Part shown: positions 17,956-25,783 of the stretch, piece by piece
How the letters are laid out: every line of letters begins with the position of its first letter
Position numbering within the stretch: the stretch's first letter is position 1
Origin: Maribellus sp. CM-23
GTDB taxonomy: Bacteria > Bacteroidota > Bacteroidia > Bacteroidales > Prolixibacteraceae
Length of the DNA stretch: 64,000 bases
Direction: 5' to 3'
NCBI RefSeq assembly: GCF_021354595.1
Contig: NZ_JADWYJ010000005.1
Location: 544,526-608,525 of the forward strand
Notes under the pieces: generated by a model
The model's database searches: none
The model's input: only the letters and a program-made list of their open reading frames with translations
What the model was told of the DNA's origin: nothing
Position numbers and translations under genes: made by a program

Positions 17956-18645
17956 TTACTGCAACACGAAGTTAATTGGTACCGTGTACGATACATTAAC
18001 GGGTTTGCCACGCTGTTTTCCGGGCTTCCAAGTAGGAAGGCTGTTTACAACGCGAAGCGCTTCTTTGTCGAGCGACGGGTCAACACCCCTTGCAATGCTT
18101 GCATTGGTTACTTTTCCGTCTTTTCCAACAACGAAAGTTACATAAACTTTACCCTGGATTCCGTTTTCCTGAGCAATTACAGGATACTTGATAGCGTTGG
18201 CAATGTATTTACGCAATGCCAGGTCACCACCCGGGAATTCAGGCATGTCTTCCACAATCAGGAAAACCTGAGCTTCATCTTCTTCTTCCTCTTCAGCAGT
18301 TTCAATTACCGGAGCCACATCGATCACGGTATTGTCGTCAGCTTCTGAGTCTTCGATCTCGAGTTCGTCTTCAATCTTCACCTCGTCGTCAACAATATTC
18401 AATACTTCAACAACTTTTGGCGGAGGTGGTGGTGGCGGTGGTTTTACTTGCTGCTCACGAGTGATCGGAATAATTTCTTCTTCCACTTCCTGTGCCTGAA
18501 CCTGTCCCAGCGAATCAGCCTTACTTGGCTTTGTGGTCCACTCAAAGGCAACAAGTGTGATGCCTAAAGCCACTACCAACCCTAATAACCAGTAAGTATT
18601 CTTACGGCTCTCAAGATCGGCTTTCGGCGATTTTTTAAGTTCCAT
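17956..18645 (-). CDS. tonB: Energy transducer TonB
   Basis: TonB spans the periplasm and passes proton-motive energy from ExbBD to outer-membrane receptors. The 229-residue protein has one N-terminal membrane helix (YWLLGLVVALGITLVAFEW, residues about 18-36), a proline-rich stretch of eight prolines near residue 70, a long acidic low-complexity region, and the C-terminal TonB domain with VEDMPEFPGGDLALRKYI and GVDPSLDKEALRVVNSLPTWKPG. exbB and exbD are not in the window. It has a good promoter and its own terminator. Confidence 0.94.
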   Translation of the reverse strand: MELKKSPKADLESRKNTYWLLGLVVALGITLVAFEWTTKPSKADSLGQVQAQEVEEEIIPITREQQVKPPPPPPPPKVVEVLNIVDDEVKIEDELEIEDSEADDNTVIDVAPVIETAEEEEEDEAQVFLIVEDMPEFPGGDLALRKYIANAIKYPVIAQENGIQGKVYVTFVVGKDGKVTNASIARGVDPSLDKEALRVVNSLPTWKPGKQRGKPVNVSYTVPINFVLQ

Positions 18646-18700
18646 ACTTTAGATATTTTTACTTGTTTTATTCGAATTTTGTCCCCTTAAAAACGGGGTT

Positions 18701-18729
18701 TAAAGATAGAAAATAATATTTATTTACAA
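18701..18729 (-). promoter_or_regulatory. Bacteroidota-type promoter of tonB
   Basis: Minus strand: TTG at 18729-18727, 18-nt spacer, TATCTTTA at 18708-18701, one mismatch from TAnnTTTG. A small CCCC/GGGG hairpin follows in the leader. Confidence 0.65.
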
Positions 18730-18869
18730 GCTCTAAATGTTTTAATTTAATGTCTCTAATAATTCCCCGTTATGAACACTGTTCATGAATAATTGTAAAA
18801 TTTGTCCCTCTATTTTTGCTACAAAAATTTTACCACAAATTTTGTTGGATGTTTTGAAAAAAATATTTC

Positions 18870-18877
18870 TATATTTG
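18870..18877 (+). promoter_or_regulatory. -7 promoter box of tRNA-Ala
   Basis: TATATTTG is a perfect TAnnTTTG box 11 bp before the tRNA 5' end. Confidence 0.65.
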
Positions 18878-18888
18878 CAACCTCAAAC

Positions 18889-18962
18889 GGGGGATTAGCT
18901 CAGTTGGCTAGAGCGTTTGACTGGCAGTCAAAAGGTCATCGGTTCGATTCCGATATTCTCCA
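18889..18962 (+). tRNA. tRNA-Ala (anticodon GGC)
   Basis: The 74-nt cloverleaf has acceptor stem GGGGGAT/ATTCTCC with the G3-U70 pair that marks alanine tRNAs, a D arm (TAGCTCAGTTGGCTAGAGCG), anticodon loop CTGGCAG read as GGC, and T arm with GGTTCGATTCC. CCA is not encoded. A perfect terminator follows directly. Confidence 0.95.
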
Positions 18963-18964
18963 CG

Positions 18965-18996
18965 AAAGAGCAGTTTTAGCGGACTGCTCTTTTTTT
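18965..18996 (+). terminator. Intrinsic terminator of tRNA-Ala
   Basis: AAAGAGCAG and CTGCTCTTT form a 9-bp stem with a 10-nt loop and T-run starting 3 nt after the tRNA. Confidence 0.9.
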
Positions 18997-19158
18997 GTTT
19001 TTATTTCAAGGTTTCCCTCGATGCTGAAATCCAGTAACTATTATTAATGAAGAAATTGTAAATAAACCGGTATTCTTGGGTTGAATCTTATCATCAGAAT
19101 AAATAATGAATTTATTTGCAGAGACAAAATAGCGGAAGCAAAACGAAAATTGAAAAGA

Positions 19159-19254
19159 ATGATTTTACCACTTTCCACAGCAAACAATACGATGATGTGT
19201 ATGTGCTGCTGTATGTTGTTAAAACAACATGTGGAGGGTGATGCTATGCTATAA
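19159..19254 (+). CDS. Candidate 31-residue Cys/Met-rich leader peptide upstream of osmC
   Basis: A short frame from ATG 19159 to TAA 19254 encodes 31 residues with a compact core of MMCMCCCM at residues 12-19 (four Cys and several Met in eight positions), followed by LLKQHVEGDAML. A run of scarce sulphur amino-acid codons, a hairpin right behind it, and a terminator further on but still before osmC, is the layout of amino-acid attenuators such as trpL or hisL. I do not recognise it as a described leader. Whether it is translated is inference from position and composition; the start has A-rich sequence before it, as usual in this genome. Confidence 0.65.
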   Translation: MILPLSTANNTMMCMCCCMLLKQHVEGDAML

Positions 19255-19322
19255 TAACGTAGAACAGATAGTAATTACATAAAGGCAGTAAGCCCTTCAC
19301 AATTCAGTGGAGGGCTTTTTTT
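19213..19322 (+). promoter_or_regulatory. Putative transcription attenuator controlling osmC
   Basis: Three successive pairings are possible. (1:2) ATGTTGTT 19213-19220 with AACAACAT 19223-19230, directly after the Cys codons. (2:3) GTGGAGGGT 19231-19239 with the terminator 5' arm at 19292-19300. (3:4) the terminator itself, AGCCCTTCAC 19291-19300 with GTGGAGGGCT 19307-19316 and a run of seven T ending near 19322. Pairing 2:3 and 3:4 exclude each other because they share arm 3, and arms 2 and 4 are near-identical (eight bases the same). osmC starts only 20 bp after the T-run, so its transcript has to pass this terminator. Confidence 0.7.
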
Positions 19323-19342
19323 ATAATTATAACTCAAAAATT

Positions 19343-19798
19343 ATGTCAGATTTAACATTTAAAATTGAAGGCGAAGCCCAATCCCCCGCACGTTTGGCGG
19401 TAAGTGCAAGACAGTTTATTATTGTTGTTGATGAACCACCTGCTTTGGGAGGAGATGATCAGGGAGCAAATCCGGTTGAATATTTGTTGGCGAGTTATGC
19501 CGGCTGTATCAATGTGGTGGCACACCTAACCGCAAAAGAACTGGGAATAAAGTTGTCAGGGTTGAAAATTCAAGTTGAAGGCAATTTAAATCCCGCGCGG
19601 TTTTTGGGAAAGTCGGATGAAGAGCGTGCAGGCTTTAAACAAATAAACGTCGATTTTTTTCCTGAAACGGATGCAAGCGCTGAAGAGATCAGCAACTGGA
19701 TATCGTTGATTAAAAAACGTTGTCCGATCAACGATAACCTTGTAAATACAACTCCGTTGTCGTTTAATTTAGTACACGAAGCTCTTGCTGTGAATTAA
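19343..19798 (+). CDS. OsmC-family peroxiredoxin/redox protein
   Basis: A 151-residue OsmC/Ohr-fold protein. Members reduce organic hydroperoxides with two cysteines; here they are Cys55 in ASYAGCINV and Cys127 in KKRCPINDN, at the usual spacing. The chosen ATG (MSDLTFKIEG) gives a normal family length; an upstream frame start at 19307 lies inside the terminator hairpin and is rejected. The gene follows a Cys/Met-rich leader peptide and a terminator, so expression is probably tied to cysteine or methionine supply. It may act in sulphur or thiol metabolism rather than osmotic stress. Confidence 0.92.
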   Translation: MSDLTFKIEGEAQSPARLAVSARQFIIVVDEPPALGGDDQGANPVEYLLASYAGCINVVAHLTAKELGIKLSGLKIQVEGNLNPARFLGKSDEERAGFKQINVDFFPETDASAEEISNWISLIKKRCPINDNLVNTTPLSFNLVHEALAVN

Positions 19799-19920
19799 AT
19801 TCCCGGGAAGAAATTAGAGAGCAGCGTCTTTGGCGTGCTCAGTGAACTTGATCAGGCAGAGCAGCTGTTTTGCTAAAGGAGGCTCAGCCAAAACAGGAAC
19901 AATGCAAGTATGATCAAAAC

Positions 19921-19954
19921 AAAAAAGAGTAGTTGTTGGTGCTACTCTTTTTTT
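19921..19954. terminator. Bidirectional terminator between osmC and aqpZ
   Basis: AAGAGTAG...CTACTCTT forms an 8-bp stem flanked by A-run on the left and T-run on the right, between two convergent genes. Confidence 0.88.
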
Positions 19955-19971
19955 GTTATTTAAGGTGTATT

Positions 19972-20655
19972 TTATTTTTCTTCGGGTGAAACCAGTTTGT
20001 AGACAAAACCGGCAATCAAGGCGCCGATAATCGGTGCTACCCAGAAAAGCCACAACTGTCCCAGTGCCCAGTCGCCGACAAACAAAGCCTGACTGGTACT
20101 TCTTGCGGGGTTCACCGATGTGTTGGTAATTGGAATGCTGATCAGGTGAATCAGCGTTAAAGACAGACCGATGGCAATTCCGGCAAATCCTTTGGGGGCT
20201 TTTGAATGGGTGGCTCCCAAAATAACGATCAAAAACATAAAGGTCATAACAATCTCACTTACAAGGCCCGAAACCATGCTGTATCCGTCTGGAGAGTGCT
20301 CGCCAAAACCGTTGGCTGCAAAGCTACCGATTTCTTTTCCCGAGCCGGTAATAATAATGTAAAGAACAGCTGCCCCTACAATCCCTCCCAAAACCTGGGA
20401 GATAATATAAGGTACCAGGTCTTTGCCGTCGAAACGGCCTCCCGCCCACAGTCCAATTGACACTGCAGGATTCAGATGACACCCGGAGATATGCCCGATG
20501 GCATATACCATAGTTAATACTGTTAATCCGAATGCAAGCGCTACTCCGGCAAAACCGATCCCCAGATCGGGATAGGCTGCAGCAAAAACAGCACTTCCGC
20601 AACCACCGACTACCAACCACATGGTTCCGATAAACTCAGCTACTAGTTTTTTCAT
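19972..20655 (-). CDS. aqpZ: Aquaporin Z
   Basis: A water channel of the MIP family, 227 residues with six membrane helices. The start MKKLVAEFIGTMWLV is typical of AqpZ, and both pore motifs are present: the first NPA in GCHLNPAVSIGL and the second in NTSVNPARSTSQAL with the conserved arginine. Short loops and overall length fit AqpZ rather than a glycerol facilitator. It is monocistronic and ends at a bidirectional terminator shared with osmC. Confidence 0.96.
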   Translation of the reverse strand: MKKLVAEFIGTMWLVVGGCGSAVFAAAYPDLGIGFAGVALAFGLTVLTMVYAIGHISGCHLNPAVSIGLWAGGRFDGKDLVPYIISQVLGGIVGAAVLYIIITGSGKEIGSFAANGFGEHSPDGYSMVSGLVSEIVMTFMFLIVILGATHSKAPKGFAGIAIGLSLTLIHLISIPITNTSVNPARSTSQALFVGDWALGQLWLFWVAPIIGALIAGFVYKLVSPEEK

Positions 20656-20833
20656 ACAATGATTTTTAAAGTGAAATAATGAGTGATAAACATATGTTTT
20701 GTCCTCAATTTAAATCAAATTCATGAAAATAGAGGCATCGAATCGCCAAAAATTGAGATTGCCGGCTTAAGCGCCAATGGAAGGATTTGTGTTGAGTGCT
20801 TTCTCCAAAAGGGAAGCAGCGGATAAGAAACGC

Positions 20834-22048
20834 TTATTCAAAATCAATGACCTCGGGGCTGGTAAGCGGATCGGGACCATTGGTTAAAACAATGTCGCCT
20901 TCACTTAGCCCGGAAACTATTTCACACCAGTCGCTGCCTATGGTTCCGAAAACTACTTCGGTTTTTACGGCTTTGTTTCCCTGCACCACATATAAAGTTT
21001 GCCGGGTACTGTTTTCAAAGCCTGGCTGCTTTTTCAAGCGGAGTACATTTTCCTGGTCGCTGGTAATAATGTCGAGTGCAAGGTTTTGGTTCGGAATCAG
21101 TTTGTGATCACTTTTTTCTTTTATGTGAACATCGAACTGGATACGCTCATCCATAATCGGAATGATCTTTCCTATTTGCCCGTTCAGGTCTTCGCCGTCG
21201 GTATGAACGAGTACTTTGTTCCCGGTTTTGATGAGGAAGGAGTATTTTGAGTCGATCATTCCAACCAACTTAAACGAAGAGAGGTCTGCCATGCGAACCA
21301 ACATTCGCCCGCTTTCTACCCGCGAGCCGTTTTCGCCTCCCACTTCAAGAATCACCCCCGGCACAGGCGCTGCAATCCGAAGTTTGCTGAGCAATGCCTT
21401 TTTTTCAGCCAAATTCGATTTTTGGGTTTCAAGCTGGAGAAGTTGTCCGTTTACATCGGCTTCCATTTGGGCAATGCGAAGCGTGTTTTTGTCTATCAGT
21501 TTCTGCAGATCTTTTTCCCCCAGGTCGATCTCTTGCCGGGTTCTTTCCACACGGTTTTCAGAAATGGTACCGGCTTTCAGCAGATTTTCCTGGTCGGCCA
21601 GCATGGTTTTTAACTTATCAATTCGGTTCTTCTTGACTTCCTCGTTGTGTTTCAGATCGATTTGGGTGCTTTCAAGGTTCAGGCGGATTTTCTCCACTGC
21701 ATTTGTGCGCATTTCAAGTTGAGCGGCCATTCTTGCAATGTCTTCCTGCACGCTCTCTCCATCGAGTTCAAGGACGAGATCGCCTTTGGCAACTTTGTTT
21801 CCGGGAGTTTTGTATACCTTTTTTATAATGCTTCTTTCAGGACAAAGAATGAGTAAATCTTTTTCTGACTCCACGGTGCCGAATGCTTTTACCGATGAAA
21901 ATACGTCACCACGGCCAATGGTTTCTGTTTGATATGACGGACGATCAGCAGAAGAATTGGTAGCAGGCCGAAGCAGGAAGATGGCGCTGATCCCTGCCAG
22001 AATTACAACGACCAAAGCAATAATAATAAAACGTGTTTTGTTTTCCAT
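20834..22048 (-). CDS. HlyD/RND-type periplasmic adaptor (membrane fusion protein)
   Basis: A membrane-anchored efflux adaptor, 404 residues from the ATG at 22048. It has one N-terminal helix (FIIIALVVVILAGISAIFLL), a first barrel/lipoyl half (VKAFGTVESEKDL, PGNKVAKGDLVLEL), a long coiled-coil hairpin (residues about 100-220), the second lipoyl half (LSKLRIAAPVPGVILEVGGENGS), and a C-terminal beta-barrel with GLSEGDIVLTNGPDPL. No ABC (MacB-like) or RND pump gene is adjacent, so its partner must lie elsewhere. An eight-codon upstream extension is possible but lacks support. Confidence 0.88.
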   Translation of the reverse strand: MENKTRFIIIALVVVILAGISAIFLLRPATNSSADRPSYQTETIGRGDVFSSVKAFGTVESEKDLLILCPERSIIKKVYKTPGNKVAKGDLVLELDGESVQEDIARMAAQLEMRTNAVEKIRLNLESTQIDLKHNEEVKKNRIDKLKTMLADQENLLKAGTISENRVERTRQEIDLGEKDLQKLIDKNTLRIAQMEADVNGQLLQLETQKSNLAEKKALLSKLRIAAPVPGVILEVGGENGSRVESGRMLVRMADLSSFKLVGMIDSKYSFLIKTGNKVLVHTDGEDLNGQIGKIIPIMDERIQFDVHIKEKSDHKLIPNQNLALDIITSDQENVLRLKKQPGFENSTRQTLYVVQGNKAVKTEVVFGTIGSDWCEIVSGLSEGDIVLTNGPDPLTSPEVIDFE

Positions 22049-22153
22049 CGGGATGTTGGATAAGGTTTTCAATCAATACTTAACTGCTGAACATCAACAA
22101 AGGTATTAAAATTGGGAAATAATTTTCGGGCATTTGGGGCAGGTACGGAAAAT

Positions 22154-22180
22154 AAAAAAGGTGGCTCACTGAACCACCTT
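22154..22180 (-). terminator. Terminator of the hypothetical gene at 22201-22902
   Basis: Minus strand AAGGTGG...CCACCTT stem followed by a T-run, 20 bp after the stop codon. Confidence 0.88.
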
Positions 22181-22200
22181 TCCTTTATCTGGGTAAAATA

Positions 22201-22902
22201 CTATTTCATTTTTTGCTCGTACAGTTTTTGGATAGCACTTAAATATTCAATGTCCATTTTGTCGGAACGGATACGTACTGCTTCGTAAAGTTTACCATTG
22301 GAATAAACCGATGCGTTTGCGGCATCAAATTCGTGGCCTTCCCAGTTGTATTTTACGTCCATCGAAACTTTAATGAATTCTTCTGCATCCAGGTAGCGCG
22401 ATACATAAATGTAAGCAAAGGTGTTGTCGTTGGCATTCATGTAAATACTTGGTGTCAGTTCTTCAAGAACCAGGAATTTTACAATTTTGGTACGTGCTTC
22501 CAGTTTGCCGGTATGCTTTTTCCCCATCAGGAAAGTGATGCCCTGATTTACATAAGCTTCCTGTATTTTTTCCACCAAATCAAGTTCAGGTAAATGCCGC
22601 AGCCTGATGGCGTCCAGGTTGGTTGAGCCGATGGTAATGTACGCTTTGCCGGCATCAAAACTCCAGTCGTACTGCTTTTCAATGTTTTGCGTTGCACGAA
22701 GAATTTCTTCCAGCGGATACTGCTTGCCCAACACCATGTAAATGAACATGGAACTGGCATCGGTCGGAAGCTCGTGATAATAACCCGGGAATGGATTCAG
22801 GGAGTCGAAAACCAAACTGCCCTTCAGGATTTTATCGTCCAATGCAACAAGAGTGTCATTTTTGGTGAGGTTTACAAAAACCTCGGTCTTTTTATTGCCC
22901 AT
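22201..22902 (-). CDS. Hypothetical cytoplasmic protein
   Basis: A 233-residue protein that I do not recognise. It has no signal peptide or membrane segment, a mixed alpha/beta composition, and a tyrosine- and aspartate-rich C-terminal half (VSMDVKYNWEGHEFDAANAS). Codon use looks like that of its neighbours, it has its own terminator, and it is divergent from the YgjP gene across 39 bp, so it is a real gene. No function can be offered. Confidence 0.75.
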   Translation of the reverse strand: MGNKKTEVFVNLTKNDTLVALDDKILKGSLVFDSLNPFPGYYHELPTDASSMFIYMVLGKQYPLEEILRATQNIEKQYDWSFDAGKAYITIGSTNLDAIRLRHLPELDLVEKIQEAYVNQGITFLMGKKHTGKLEARTKIVKFLVLEELTPSIYMNANDNTFAYIYVSRYLDAEEFIKVSMDVKYNWEGHEFDAANASVYSNGKLYEAVRIRSDKMDIEYLSAIQKLYEQKMK

Positions 22903-22941
22903 GTTTGATATCTTTGGTTTTGAATTTTACTATCATAACAG

Positions 22942-23640
22942 ATGCCCAACCAAGTGGTTCAATTAAAACATATTGGGAACGTTACTTTTTCAAAAAATCG
23001 TCGTTCTAAAAACATAAAGCTAAGCATTAAACCCGATAAATCAATACTTGTTTCGTATCCTTTTTATGTTTCAGAAAAAGAAGTGCTGAATTTTGTGATG
23101 CGGAATGAATCCTGGATTTTGCAGCAACAGGCGAAAATGGAAACGCGAAAAACAAGGATTAATCCGGAGGAGGAAATGAAAACCAAACTTTACCAGATTC
23201 AGTTTCTGAAAGCCGATGAAAACCGGGTAAGCAGAAAGGGGAAACTGATCCGGATTATGCTCGCTGATTTTGATTCGGAAGCATCAACGGCTTTTGCCGA
23301 AAAGTGCCTGACCGAGATTTATCGATTCGAAGCCAAACAATTGTTGCCCGGAAGGTTGGCAGAGTTGGCCCAACAGCATGGCTTTAGCTATAACAAGGTC
23401 ACCATTCGCGATAACCGCCGCAACTGGGGCAGTTGTTCATCGTCGAATAACATTAGCCTGAACCTGCAAATGATGAAACTGTCCAACACTTTAATTGATT
23501 ATATTCTGCTGCACGAGCTGGTTCATACTGAGATTAAAAACCACGGGCCAAAATTTTGGGAACGCCTGAACGGAATTACCGGAAAGCGAGCAAAAGAACT
23601 GGCCGGCGAAATCAGAAAATACTCTACCTATACGCTTTGA
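22942..23640 (+). CDS. YgjP-like metallopeptidase (M48/DUF45 family)
   Basis: A 232-residue protein of the YgjP/DUF45 group of zinc metallopeptidase-like proteins. The zinc motif HELVH appears in YILLHELVHTEIKNHGPKFW, with the usual downstream H-x-x-x-F-W, preceded by the family signature RDNRRNWGSCSS. The N-terminal strands (RSKNIKLSIKPDKSILVSYP) also fit. It is predicted to be cytoplasmic; in other bacteria these genes sometimes sit beside type I restriction systems, but none is visible here. Confidence 0.93.
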   Translation: MPNQVVQLKHIGNVTFSKNRRSKNIKLSIKPDKSILVSYPFYVSEKEVLNFVMRNESWILQQQAKMETRKTRINPEEEMKTKLYQIQFLKADENRVSRKGKLIRIMLADFDSEASTAFAEKCLTEIYRFEAKQLLPGRLAELAQQHGFSYNKVTIRDNRRNWGSCSSSNNISLNLQMMKLSNTLIDYILLHELVHTEIKNHGPKFWERLNGITGKRAKELAGEIRKYSTYTL

Positions 23641-23756
23641 TTTGTAAGTGTTTATTATTTAGCGACATAGGTTGTTTTGCCCTCTCTTTAACAGAATTAA
23701 ATAATAATCAATATTAAGCCCTTTCTTCATTTTTCAAGCGGAACTTCAGACCGCCG

Positions 23757-24119
23757 GTGTTACATTTGTTCCGAATTTTAAGAGAGAACGCATTGAGCCG
23801 ATTGATCATCGTTTTTATTTTACTCTTTCCGATCAACGGAATTTTCTCGGGTTTAGCCCATACAGTGAGTATGGTTGAAGCGCACACTTCGTCGCTTCTG
23901 TACGACCGGGGAGATTTTTCTTTTTGTGCCGATGAACCGGCCTTTGTGGAGGAGTGCGAAGAAAATGAAGAGGCGGTTTTGTTTACTTCGGAGTGTGAGC
24001 TCAGAAGGCATGAAGAGTCTGTCGTTTCTGCGGAATCAAGACATTGGGAAGATGTTGGCGTCCTGCAAATCAATGCTCTTTTTTATACCAATCTTCCGCC
24101 CCCTGTAACCTTTCATTAA
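23757..24119 (+). CDS. Small exported hypothetical protein
   Basis: A possible 120-residue protein with a hydrophobic N-terminal helix (LIIVFILLFPINGIFSG), an acidic middle with two cysteines, and a tail ending LPPPVTFH. The start is uncertain and there is a comparable frame on the other strand, but composition and position upstream of trkH favour this one. It resembles in layout the lipoprotein at 47758-48138: signal, disordered centre, short aromatic or proline end. No function known. Confidence 0.4.
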   Translation: MLHLFRILRENALSRLIIVFILLFPINGIFSGLAHTVSMVEAHTSSLLYDRGDFSFCADEPAFVEECEENEEAVLFTSECELRRHEESVVSAESRHWEDVGVLQINALFYTNLPPPVTFH

Positions 24120-24226
24120 ACAGGCCGGGAGTTAATAATTCAATCCAATTCTTTAAATTTATGTTGTAGTACAGGGGCATGTCTTCATGGCAGGCTAAAC
24201 TGCAACACTGTTTCGCGGATCTAAAT

Positions 24227-25690
24227 ATGAAGAGATCGAAGATTAATATTGCGCTTCTTCTCCATTTTATCTCCATTGTAATGGTATTCGAAAGCCTTTT
24301 TATGCTGATGGCAGTGGGCGTTTCGTTTTATTACAAAGAGGAGATCGCATTTAAAATGTTGTTGTCGTTTGCAGTAACCTTTGTTTCCGGAGTAGCGCTG
24401 AATGTGCTGACCCGCCGGGAAAGATACCACGAACCATCCATTCGCGAAAGCTTTGTAATTGTTTGTATGGCTTGGGTAATCATGGGTTTGGTGGGCACCA
24501 TCCCGTACCAGCTTACCAACAGTATACCATCGTTTACCAACGCATTTTTTGAATCTTTTTCCGGATTTACAACCACCGGGTCTTCCATATTGGCGGATAT
24601 TGAGGCGCTTCCAAAAAGTATTTTATTCTGGCGCTCCGAAACCCACTGGATCGGCGGCATGGGAATCATTGTGTTGGTGGTGGCGATTATGCCTTTTCTG
24701 AAAATACACGGGATCTATCTTTTTTATTCCGAGGCCTCGAATGTCGACAACGAAAAAATATCGACCCGCATACGCAAAGTAGCCCGGAATTTATGGCTGA
24801 TTTACATGGGGCTTACAGTTGCAGAGATCGTTTTTCTGAGCATTGGTGGCATGCCTTTGTTCGACAGTGTTTGTCATTCCTTTGCCACGGTTGCTACCGG
24901 TGGTTTTTCTACGAAGAACGACAGCATTGCCGGATATTCGCCTTACATCCAGTATGTGATAACGTTTTTTATGTTGTTATCAGGGATAAATTTTACGGTG
25001 CATTTTCTGATGCTTCGCCGGCGTTTTAAATCCGTTTTTCACAACGAGGAATTAAGAGCCTATCTTTTAGTGATCCTGTTTGTTGGGGGAATTATTACGC
25101 TGGTACTTTATTTTATTCACCAGGAATACGGACTGGAAAGTGCCTTCCGAAGTGCTTTCTTTCAGGTTGTGTCAATTATTACCGCAACGGGGTTTGCAAC
25201 AGCCGACTATCTTCAGTGGCCGGTTCAGGCAATACTGCTGATCGGAATGCTGATGTTGATTGGTGCTTCGGCGGGGTCGACCGGCGGTGGAGTGAAAGTG
25301 ATCCGTCATGTAATAGCATTGAAAAAAATGAAACTTACTTTCAGTGAAATATTGTCTCCCAACAAGGTAAAGCTCCTTCATTACAACGGGCAACGGGTAA
25401 GGGACGAGCATGTGACACAAATCATGACCTTTATTTTTGTGTATTATTTTATTGTATTGGTGGGCACCATGGTGATGCTTTTGTGGACCGAAGACTTGGC
25501 TACCTCGTTTGGAGCGGTTGCCACCAGTATGGCGGGCATCGGGCCCGGATTCGGAACGGTGGGCCCGGTAAGTAATTTTCTGCATTTACCTGCCGGAGCC
25601 AAGTATTTTCTCACCTTTCTGATGTTGATCGGACGATTGGAAATCTACAGTGTGATCATCATTTTTACCCGCACGTTCTGGCGCGATTAA
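24227..25690 (+). CDS. TrkH-family potassium uptake protein
   Basis: A K+ transporter membrane subunit of the TrkH/KtrB superfamily, 487 residues from the ATG at 24227, where the first helix begins (KINIALLLHFISIVMVFESLFML). The four pore loops are visible, for example FSGFTTTGSSIL, FATVATGGFST, ITATGFATADY and ATSMAGIGPGFGTVGP. The glycine of each loop fits a selectivity filter. A 16-codon upstream extension has no membrane sequence and is less likely. The regulatory partner TrkA, often next door, is absent here. Confidence 0.93.
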   Translation: MKRSKINIALLLHFISIVMVFESLFMLMAVGVSFYYKEEIAFKMLLSFAVTFVSGVALNVLTRRERYHEPSIRESFVIVCMAWVIMGLVGTIPYQLTNSIPSFTNAFFESFSGFTTTGSSILADIEALPKSILFWRSETHWIGGMGIIVLVVAIMPFLKIHGIYLFYSEASNVDNEKISTRIRKVARNLWLIYMGLTVAEIVFLSIGGMPLFDSVCHSFATVATGGFSTKNDSIAGYSPYIQYVITFFMLLSGINFTVHFLMLRRRFKSVFHNEELRAYLLVILFVGGIITLVLYFIHQEYGLESAFRSAFFQVVSIITATGFATADYLQWPVQAILLIGMLMLIGASAGSTGGGVKVIRHVIALKKMKLTFSEILSPNKVKLLHYNGQRVRDEHVTQIMTFIFVYYFIVLVGTMVMLLWTEDLATSFGAVATSMAGIGPGFGTVGPVSNFLHLPAGAKYFLTFLMLIGRLEIYSVIIIFTRTFWRD

Positions 25691-25783
25691 TTCCGTTTTG
25701 CTTCACTTCCTGAGCAGCTGATACTTTTGATTTTTCTGTCTTCATCGGGGAATTTCATTATTTTCGTGACTTAAACGATTACA

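Noticed and set aside
18802..19047. An 81-codon frame crossing the tRNA region
   Set aside because: It is a translation of tRNA-Ala and its terminator; the frame exists only because the tRNA lacks stops in that phase.
24179..24226. Longer TrkH start upstream of 24227
   Set aside because: The extra 16 residues carry no membrane or family sequence, and TrkH proteins begin close to the first helix.
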